A stretch of DNA of 5,716 bases from Burkholderiaceae bacterium (lineage in GTDB: Bacteria; Pseudomonadota; Gammaproteobacteria; Burkholderiales; Burkholderiaceae_C): NCBI GenBank assembly GCA_031276435.1, contig JAISNB010000098.1:1-5716 (forward strand). The letters are read 5' to 3'. Positions 1 to 4,749 of this stretch are shown piece by piece; positions within the stretch are counted from its first letter, which is position 1; the number at the start of each line of letters is the position of its first letter. The position numbers and the translations under genes were made by a program. The notes beneath the pieces were generated by a model that had not been told where the DNA came from, made no database searches, and saw only the letters and a list, made by a program, of their open reading frames with translations.

Positions 1-99
1 GCGCGCCTCTCAAGCGTGACAAATGCGGTATCTTACGCACCCGGCGCGTTGCCGTCGCACGCGCAGGGGCGGCGGCGCTGCTTGAGGGGCAAACAAACG
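1..99 (+). promoter_or_regulatory. Structured leader upstream of livH
   Basis: No gene is recognisable here. The stretch is rich in inverted repeats. Positions 5-15 (GCCTCTCAAGC) can pair with 80-90 (GCTTGAGGGGC) over 11 bp with one G-U pair. Inside lie a small hairpin at 24-39 (TGCG/CGCA with a TA/TA extension) and a CGGC/GCCG stem at 42-54. The 3' arm 80-90 contains the GAGGGG (84-89) that is the only good Shine-Dalgarno sequence for livH. I do not see a convincing -10/-35 promoter. It could be a regulatory 5' leader or simply the spacer after an upstream gene. The structure is seen by eye and the function is inferred. Confidence 0.4.
84..89 (+). promoter_or_regulatory. Ribosome binding site deciding the livH start
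   Basis: GAGGGG lies 10 nt before the ATG at 100. It favours that ATG over the in-frame GTG at 16, whose downstream 28 codons encode a hydrophilic, Arg-rich stretch not expected at the N terminus of a LivH permease. The site lies inside the 3' arm of the leader inverted repeat. Confidence 0.55.
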
Positions 100-1119
100 A
101 TGGCTTTTTTTGTGGTTTCCTTGCTCAACGGGTTGAGCTATGGCTTGCTGCTGTTCATGCTCAGCGCGGGGCTGACTTTGATCTTCAGTTTGATGGGGGT
201 GCTCAATTTTGCGCACGCCAGTTTCTACATGCTGGGCGCTTATGCGGGTTACAGCCTGTCGGGGGTGCTTGGTTTCTGGGCGGCGCTGGTGCTGGCGCCG
301 CTGCTGGTGGCGGCGCTGGGGGCGTTGTTTGAGCGCCATTGTCTGCGCCGGGTGCACGGGCGGGGGCATGTGCCGGAGATGCTGATGACGTTCGGGTTGA
401 GTTATGTGGTGCTGGAAGTGGTGCAACTGCTTTGGGGACGCGCTCCGCTGGCGTTCGATCCGCCAGAGCCGCTGCGGGGCACGGCGTTTACGCTGGTGCA
501 TGGCGCGGACGATGGCTTGCGTCTGGTGTGGGGGCAGGCCGCTGCCGATGTGTGTGGCGCAGCGGGCGCGGCGTGCAGCCAGTTTCCGGCCACGCGCGCG
601 GCCATTGCACTGACGGCGCTGGCGATGCTGCTGGGCATGTGGCTGTTGCTGGTGCGCACGCGCACGGGCCATGTGCTGCAAGCGGCGCTGACACATCCGC
701 AGATGGTGCAGGCGCTGGGGCACGATGTGCCGCGCGTGTTCATGCTGGTGTTTGCCGCGGGCGCGGGCCTGGCGGCGCTGGCCGGGGTGCTTGGCGGCGC
801 GACGTTTGTGACCGAGCCAGCCATGGCCGCCGCCGTGGGGCCGATGATTTTCGTGGTGGTGGTGGCGGGCGGTTTGGGGTCGCTGGCCGGGGCGTTTGCG
901 GCTTCGCTGCTGATTGGCGTGGTGCAGACTTTTGCCGTGGGGATCAACCAGTCGCTGGGCGATCTGGCCGCCGCGCTTGGCTTGCCGCTGGCCGTGCGCG
1001 CGGGCGGTGGCTGGTCAGATTTGACGGTGGCGCAAATAGCGCCCATGCTGCCGTATTTGCTGCTGACACTGGTGCTGCTGGCACGCCCGCGCGGTTTGCT
1101 GGGCGCGTCTGAAGGTTAA
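100..1119 (+). CDS. livH: Branched-chain amino acid-type ABC transporter permease, LivH family
   Basis: This 339-residue inner-membrane permease is one half of the transmembrane channel of a HAAT-family importer. Seen in the sequence: hydrophobic segments spread along the whole protein, an N-terminal block GLTLIFSLMGVLNFAHASF (residues 24-42) matching the LivH hallmark GLTLIFGxxGVxNFAHG, and the EAA-like cytoplasmic region around residues 193-215 (AALTHPQMVQALGHDVPRVF). There is also the Gly-rich GGLGSLAGAFAASLLIGVVQ block (257-276) and a C-terminal RPRGLLG (329-335). The length is a little above the usual 290-310, mainly through an extra loop at about 128-166 that holds Cys152 and Cys159. 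The start is the ATG at 100, with GAGGGG upstream. The gene is first of four, 17 nt before livM. Substrate specificity cannot be read from the permease, and short-chain amides, urea or other carboxylates are alternatives. Confidence 0.9.
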   Translation: MAFFVVSLLNGLSYGLLLFMLSAGLTLIFSLMGVLNFAHASFYMLGAYAGYSLSGVLGFWAALVLAPLLVAALGALFERHCLRRVHGRGHVPEMLMTFGLSYVVLEVVQLLWGRAPLAFDPPEPLRGTAFTLVHGADDGLRLVWGQAAADVCGAAGAACSQFPATRAAIALTALAMLLGMWLLLVRTRTGHVLQAALTHPQMVQALGHDVPRVFMLVFAAGAGLAALAGVLGGATFVTEPAMAAAVGPMIFVVVVAGGLGSLAGAFAASLLIGVVQTFAVGINQSLGDLAAALGLPLAVRAGGGWSDLTVAQIAPMLPYLLLTLVLLARPRGLLGASEG

Positions 1120-1136
1120 AGAGAAAGCCGCGCGCC

Positions 1137-2459
1137 ATGTTTTTGAATCCATTGCGCTGGAGGGCCATTGGTGGCGGGCGCAAGCCGCTGCCGCGCGCCG
1201 CCGCGCTGGCGTGGGCCGCCTGGGCGCTGGTGCTGCTGGCCGCGCCCTGGGTCTGGCGCAGCAGTTTGGGCATCAATCTGCTGGGGCAGATGGGCATTGC
1301 CATCATCGCCTGCCTGTCGTACAACATTTTGTATGGTCAGGGCGGCATGCTGAGTTTTGGGCACGCGGCGCTGACGGGGCTGGGCGCTTACGGGGCCATT
1401 CACGCGCTCAACGCGGCGGCCCGCGGCGCGCTGCCCGTGCCTGTGGCGCTGATTCCGCTGGCGGGCGCGCTGGCCGGGGCGTTGACGGCGGCCATCTGGG
1501 GCTATGTGGCCACGCGCCGGGCGGGCACTGCCTTTGCCATGATTACGCTGGGCATTGGCGAGCTGCTGTTTGCCGCGGCGCTGATGTTCACCGGTTTTTT
1601 CGGGGGCGAGGCGGGCATTGCCGCAAACCGCGTTTTGCCGCCCGCGTGGCTGGGCATCACCTGGGGGCCGCATCGCCAGATGTATTACCTGATCGCGCTC
1701 TACACCTTTTTGAGCATGGCGCTCATGTACGCCTTTACCCGCACGCCGCTGGGGAGGGCGCTCAACGCCGTGCGCGACAACCCCGAGCGCGCCGCCTTCG
1801 TGGGCTTTGACAGCCGGCGCGTGCGCTACGGCGCGTTTGTGGTCTCGGGCTTTTTTGCGGGCATCGCGGGCGGTTTGGCGGCGCTGCTGTTCGAGCTGGT
1901 CACCCCCGAGGCGCTGAGCGCGGCGCGCTCGGGCGAGTACCTGCTGTTCACGCTGCTTGGCGGATCGGGCGTGTTCTGGGGGCCAGCATTGGGCGGCGTG
2001 CTGCTGGTGCTGGCCACCATGGTGCTGGCGGGCTGGACCAGCGCGTGGCTGCTCTACATGGGGCTGGCCTTCATCGTCATGGTGATGTACGCGCCAGCGG
2101 GCCTGGCTGGCTGGCTGCAAACCCTGGCCGCGCTGTGGCGGCAGGGCCATCTGGCGCGCCTGGCGCCAAGGCTGCTGTGCGCACTGGCGGGCGCGGGCGT
2201 GGCGTTTCTGGGCGCAGCCGCCATGATAGAGATGGGCTACAGCCTTGAACAAGCCACCGCGCCCGATGGCGAAACCCGCTTTCTGGGATTGACGCTGCTG
2301 GCTGACCGACCCGCAAGCTGGCTGGCCAGCCTGGGCCTGCTGTGCGCGGGTGCGACATGGTTTGTGTGGGCGCGGCGCGCGGTGCTGCGCGCCTGGCAGG
2401 CGCTGCCGCAAACACCCGCGCGGCCAGCGCAAAACGCGCGGCAGGATCGCCAGCCATGA
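1137..2459 (+). CDS. livM: Branched-chain amino acid-type ABC transporter permease, LivM family
   Basis: This 440-residue membrane protein is the second channel subunit, pairing with LivH. Family marks that can be seen: LSYNILYGQGGMLSFGHAAL (60-79), corresponding to LSLNLLxGxxGxLSxGHAAF; GYVATRRAGTAFAMITLGIG (122-141); the EAA-like loop GRALNAVRDNPERAAFVGFD (206-225); and a Gly-rich FTLLGGSGVFWGPALGGVLL (271-290) near the end of the core. The core ends near residue 330 at YAPAGLAGW. Beyond it are about 110 more residues with two further hydrophobic segments (about 343-363 and 393-412) and a basic, Pro/Gln-rich tail. Most LivM proteins stop near 320-360 residues, so this is a C-terminal extension. 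The ribosome binding site is weak (AAAGAG at 1118-1123). The stop overlaps the livG start as ATGA at 2456-2459, implying coupled translation. Confidence 0.9.
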   Translation: MFLNPLRWRAIGGGRKPLPRAAALAWAAWALVLLAAPWVWRSSLGINLLGQMGIAIIACLSYNILYGQGGMLSFGHAALTGLGAYGAIHALNAAARGALPVPVALIPLAGALAGALTAAIWGYVATRRAGTAFAMITLGIGELLFAAALMFTGFFGGEAGIAANRVLPPAWLGITWGPHRQMYYLIALYTFLSMALMYAFTRTPLGRALNAVRDNPERAAFVGFDSRRVRYGAFVVSGFFAGIAGGLAALLFELVTPEALSAARSGEYLLFTLLGGSGVFWGPALGGVLLVLATMVLAGWTSAWLLYMGLAFIVMVMYAPAGLAGWLQTLAALWRQGHLARLAPRLLCALAGAGVAFLGAAAMIEMGYSLEQATAPDGETRFLGLTLLADRPASWLASLGLLCAGATWFVWARRAVLRAWQALPQTPARPAQNARQDRQP

Positions 2460-3334
2460 CGACGGCGCGGCAAACCACCAGCGCCGCCAACGCCGGAGCC
2501 ACCCAAAGCGCCCCGGCCCTGGAGGTGCGCGGTTTAATCTGGCACACCGGGCGCAGTGCCATCTTGCGCGGCCTTGACCTGAGCGTGCGCGCGGGCGAGC
2601 GCATGGCCCTCATCGGCCCCAACGGCGCGGGCAAAACCAGTCTGTTCAACCTTATCAGTGGCCGCGTCGCGCCCACCGCGGGCGCCATCTGCCTGAACGG
2701 CCAGCGCATCGACGGCAAAAAACCGCACCAGATCCACCGCATGGGACTGGCGCGCAGCTTTCAAATCACGCACCTGTTCGCGCGCCTGAGCGTCTTTGAA
2801 AACCTGCGCGTGGCCGCCCTGGGCGCAAGCGGCCAGGGCTATGCGCTCTGGCGCGCCCTGGCGCGCCTGCCAGCGGTCAACGCGCGCGCTGAAACCCTGC
2901 TGCACAGCGTGCAATTGCAAGCGCGGCGCGACACGCCCGCGGGCGAACTCACACACGCCCAGCAGCGCGCGCTGGAGTTGGGTGTCACCCTGGCGGGCAA
3001 CGCGCACACCATCTTGCTGGACGAACCCACGGCGGGCATGAGCCAAAGCGAAACCGGCCACTTCATGGCGCTCATCCGCGCCCTGACCGCGGGCAAAACG
3101 CTGCTGATGGTCGAACACGACATGAACGTCGTCTTTGGCCTGGCCGACCGCATCGCCGTCCTGGCCAACGGCGCCCTGCTGGCCTGCGACACACCGCAAG
3201 CCGTGCGCGCCGACGCGCGTGTGCGCCAGGCCTACCTGGGACCGCTGCCCGATGCCGATGCAGGCGCAGATGCGGATGCCGCCATCCCCACCACAGCCGC
3301 CACCAACGTGCAAAGGGCAGGGCGGCCATGCTGA
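2456..3334 (+). CDS. livG: ABC importer ATP-binding protein, LivG family, with atypical signature motif
   Basis: This 292-residue cytoplasmic ATPase is expected to dimerise with LivF and power the LivH/LivM channel. Seen: Walker A GPNGAGKT (54-61), Q-loop Gln103 in SFQITHLF, Walker B ILLDEP (186-191, Asp189/Glu190) and H-loop His221 in VEHDM. The ABC signature at 165-169 reads LTHAQ; in the family it is usually LSxGxQ-like, so the conserved fourth-position Gly is Ala here. The first 20 or so residues are low complexity (Ala/Thr). After the usual LivG end (VRQAYLG, 256-262) comes a 30-residue tail with a DADAGADADA run. The start is the ATG at 2456, with AGGA at 2443-2446, 9 nt upstream, in the ATGA overlap with livM. 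Longer in-frame starts upstream, from 2342, lie inside livM and are not favoured. The 3' end overlaps livF by 7 nt. Confidence 0.9.
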   Translation: MTTARQTTSAANAGATQSAPALEVRGLIWHTGRSAILRGLDLSVRAGERMALIGPNGAGKTSLFNLISGRVAPTAGAICLNGQRIDGKKPHQIHRMGLARSFQITHLFARLSVFENLRVAALGASGQGYALWRALARLPAVNARAETLLHSVQLQARRDTPAGELTHAQQRALELGVTLAGNAHTILLDEPTAGMSQSETGHFMALIRALTAGKTLLMVEHDMNVVFGLADRIAVLANGALLACDTPQAVRADARVRQAYLGPLPDADAGADADAAIPTTAATNVQRAGRPC

Positions 3335-4029
3335 ACGTGCACGCCCTGCATGCCGGATACGGCAAAAGCCAGGTACTGCGCGGCGTCAGCTTTGACGTGC
3401 GGCCCGGCGAAATCGTCGCCTTGCTGGGACGCAACGGCTCAGGCCGATCCACCACGGCCAAAGCCATCATGGGACTGCTCGCCGCCCAGGGCAGCGCGCG
3501 CTGGAAGGACACCCAACTGTTGGGCCGCCAGCCTTTTGAAATCGCCCGCCTCGGACTGGGCTACGTACCCGAAACCCGCGACATCTTCCCGCGCCTGACC
3601 GTGCAGCAAAACCTGCTGCTCGGACAAAAACCGGGCGCCGCTGGTCGCGCCAGCCGCTGGCAACTGCAAGACATCTACACCCTGTTTGCGCCACTTGCCG
3701 CGCGCGCCCACGCCCCGGGCGGCGCGCTCTCTGGTGGCGAACAACAAATGCTCACCCTTGGGCGCACCCTCATGGGCGGGCCGGAAATGATCCTGATCGA
3801 CGAACCCACCGAAGGCCTGGCGCCGCAAATGGTGGAACAAGTCGGACGCTTTCTGCTGACACTCAAAGCGCAAGGCGTGGCCATACTGCTGATCGAACAA
3901 AAACTCACCCTTGCGCTGCGCATATCAGACCGCGCCCTGGTCATGGGCCGCGGCCAGGTGGTATTTAACGGCCCGCCACAAACACTGGCCGCCAACGCCA
4001 GCGTGCGCCAGGAATGGCTTGAGGTTTGA
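3328..4029 (+). CDS. livF: ABC importer ATP-binding protein, LivF family, Walker A Lys replaced by Arg
   Basis: This 233-residue ATPase has the usual LivF length and is the partner of LivG. Seen: a Walker A at 34-42 reading GRNGSGRST, where the normally invariant Lys is Arg40 (codon CGA, 3445-3447). The Q-loop region is YVPETRDIFP (79-88), with Glu in place of Gln, as in many LivF proteins. The signature LSGGE (134-138) is canonical, and Walker B is MILIDEP (154-160, Asp158/Glu159). Gln191 sits at the switch-His position (LLIEQ), typical of LivF. The start ATG at 3328 overlaps the livG stop by 7 nt, with AAAGGG at 3312-3317 as ribosome binding site. The TGA stop at 4027-4029 coincides with the outer end of a palindromic repeat. 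With an intact reading frame and otherwise normal motifs, I read it as functional rather than decayed. Confidence 0.9.
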   Translation: MLNVHALHAGYGKSQVLRGVSFDVRPGEIVALLGRNGSGRSTTAKAIMGLLAAQGSARWKDTQLLGRQPFEIARLGLGYVPETRDIFPRLTVQQNLLLGQKPGAAGRASRWQLQDIYTLFAPLAARAHAPGGALSGGEQQMLTLGRTLMGGPEMILIDEPTEGLAPQMVEQVGRFLLTLKAQGVAILLIEQKLTLALRISDRALVMGRGQVVFNGPPQTLAANASVRQEWLEV

Positions 4030-4062
4030 TGCCGCGCCGCGCTTCGCACTTCTCGCAATGTC
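4027..4062 (-). repeat. Palindromic intergenic repeat, copy 1 (inverted orientation)
   Basis: Read on the minus strand this begins GACATTGCGAGAAGTGCGAA and ends GGCATCA. It matches the copy at 4540-4572 (GTCATTGCGAGGAGCGAAGC start, GGTAATCC end) through CATTGCGAG, GCGAAGCG and the ATC terminus, with small indels. Its outer end overlaps the TGA stop of livF. It resembles a widespread bacterial intergenic repeat type starting GTCATTGCGAG that I cannot name with certainty. Confidence 0.55.
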
Positions 4063-4230
4063 GACGAGGAAGCGGGAGCGCACATCTCTCTCTTTATTGC
4101 CCTCGCCCCTTGGGCATAAGGTGGCGCGATGTGCCAGGTGATGGGTACTTCCACGCAAAACACAGCGCATCTCCTTGCCATCAGGGGTCACAGGCTTGGT
4201 CGGCTTATTCGCACACCCACAAAAATCCCT

Positions 4231-4264
4231 GTCATTGTGAGTGCCCGCAGGCGCGTGACAATCC
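4231..4264 (+). repeat. Palindromic intergenic repeat, copy 2
   Basis: It starts GTCATTGTGAG and ends GACAATCC, the same ends as the copy at 4540-4572 with a different middle (CCCGCAGGCGCG). The length is 34 nt against 33 nt for that copy. It can fold with TGTCA (4230-4234) pairing TGACA (4256-4260) and GCC/GGC inside. It lies in the opposite orientation to copy 1. Confidence 0.5.
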
Positions 4265-4314
4265 AGTACTTCTGCACACGATGTATTTATATTTTTCCCT
4301 CACATCTCCGCTCA

Positions 4315-4330
4315 TCTCCATAAGTGGAGA
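4315..4330. repeat. Small hairpin TCTCCA/TGGAGA
   Basis: Positions 4315-4320 and 4325-4330 form a perfect 6-bp inverted repeat around TAAG. It belongs to the CT/GA-rich cluster of hairpins in this spacer. No U-run follows on either strand. Confidence 0.4.
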
Positions 4331-4344
4331 GGGAAGCATATTGT

Positions 4345-4363
4345 CTCTCCCCTTTGGGGAGGA
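4345..4363. repeat. CT-rich hairpin CTCCCC-TTT-GGGGAG
   Basis: The arms 4347-4352 and 4356-4361 pair perfectly (6 bp) around TTT. The CTCTCCCCTTT core recurs at 4690-4700 in another hairpin, which suggests a dispersed repeat family rather than a gene-specific terminator. Confidence 0.45.
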
Positions 4364-4447
4364 ATGAGGAGAGATCGGAGATGGTAGGATGAGGGGTATT
4401 TTCTGGTGCGGCGTAAGCGGAAATAATATCATCCAAATAAAATGCAT

Positions 4448-4480
4448 GGATTACCACGAGGCTAAAACCTATCGCAGTGG
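4448..4480 (-). repeat. Palindromic intergenic repeat, copy 3 (degenerate, inverted)
   Basis: It starts GGATTACC and ends TATCGCAGTGG, which read on the minus strand gives a degenerate GTCATTGCGA start and a GGTAATCC end. It is 33 nt, the same length as copy 4, but the middle has diverged. With copy 4 it forms a head-to-head pair whose outer ends are TGGATTACC (4447-4455) and GGTAATCCA (4565-4573), a perfect 9-bp terminal inverted repeat. Confidence 0.4.
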
Positions 4481-4539
4481 AAAGGTAAGCTGTGTTTGCA
4501 TTGACGAGACACTTGCCACAGGAACGCTCCCTGATTTCC

Positions 4540-4572
4540 GTCATTGCGAGGAGCGAAGCGAAACGGTAATCC
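4540..4572 (+). repeat. Palindromic intergenic repeat, copy 4 (best preserved)
   Basis: It reads GTCATTGCGAGGAGCGAAGC, then GAAACGGTAATCC. Its 3' part folds with flanking sequence: GAAACGG (4560-4566) pairs CCGTTTC (4574-4580) over 7 bp around TAATCCA. This copy is closest to the common GTCATTGCGAGGAGCGAAGC-type repeat seen in many bacterial genomes. Recognition is from memory of the motif, not a search. Confidence 0.6.
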
Positions 4573-4630
4573 ACCGTTTCATATGACCATTCATTCTATC
4601 GTACCTTGTGGAGAATATCCATCTCCCTGA

Positions 4631-4651
4631 CCCTCCCCCACAGGGGGAGGG
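4631..4651. repeat. Strong GC-rich hairpin CCCTCCCCC/GGGGGAGGG
   Basis: A perfect 9-bp inverted repeat (4631-4639 with 4643-4651) around ACA. It is followed by AATCC on the plus strand and by TCAGG on the minus strand, so it lacks a U-run. It could still stall or end transcription between the convergent genes, but its resemblance to 4689-4711 points to a dispersed repeat family. Confidence 0.5.
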
Positions 4652-4688
4652 AATCCTAAGAATTGCCAGCGCCCTCTATATTATTTTC

Positions 4689-4711
4689 CCTCTCCCCTTT
4701 AGAGGGAGAGG
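4689..4711. repeat. CT-rich hairpin CCTCTCCC/GGGAGAGG
   Basis: A perfect 8-bp inverted repeat (4689-4696 with 4704-4711) around CTTTAGA. It is 39 bases below the stop codon of the minus-strand lectin gene, so it is placed where a terminator would be. On that strand it is followed by an A-rich, not U-rich, run, so intrinsic termination is not well supported. Like the hairpins at 4345 and 4631 it is followed on the plus strand by a GGA(A/T)T-like sequence. Confidence 0.45.
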
Positions 4712-4749
4712 AGGATTCTTTGCGCGCGCGAACTGCGCTTATCAAACCA

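Larger units (their letters stand above)
4030..4749. other. Gene-free, AT-richer spacer carrying repeats
   Basis: These 720 nt between the convergent livF and lectin genes contain only short open frames with no recognisable protein features, low-complexity translations and no good ribosome binding sites. Base composition is clearly more AT-rich than the flanking transporter genes, especially at 4280-4470 and 4580-4690. The content is repeats: four copies of a GTCATTGCGAG-type element and several CT/GA-rich hairpins, listed separately. I see no tRNA, no CRISPR array and no hairpin followed by a clear U-run on either strand that would make a textbook terminator for either gene. Confidence 0.6.

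Noticed and set aside
16..99. GTG at 16 as the livH start
   Set aside because: It adds 28 polar, basic residues before the conserved N terminus and has no visible ribosome binding site; the ATG at 100 has GAGGGG at a suitable distance.
10..723. Minus-strand open frame antisense to livH
   Set aside because: Gln/His/Arg-rich translation with no family features, opposite a well-supported gene.
339..1112. Second plus-strand frame inside livH
   Set aside because: Gly/Ala/Arg-rich shadow translation with no membrane segments or motifs; the livH frame explains the region.
1116..2432. Long minus-strand open frame (438 codons) antisense to livM
   Set aside because: Its product is a compositionally biased Arg/Gln/His/Ala string without domains; it is a by-product of high-GC codon bias opposite a clear permease gene.
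2342..2455. Earlier start for livG inside livM
   Set aside because: The extension is Ala/Arg-rich with no family similarity, whereas the ATG at 2456 has AGGA 9 nt upstream and the classic ATGA overlap.
4026..4367. Short plus-strand open frames in the spacer (also 4389-4586, 4608-4850, 4663-5271)
   Set aside because: They run across the repeats or antisense to the lectin gene, and their translations lack domains, signal sequences or credible ribosome binding sites.
4027..4572. CRISPR array
   Set aside because: Repeat copies alternate in orientation, differ internally and are unevenly spaced, unlike direct CRISPR repeats.
4631..4711. Hairpins as intrinsic terminators of livF or of the lectin gene
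   Set aside because: Stems are good but neither strand has a U-run directly after them; recurrence of the motif fits dispersed repeats better.
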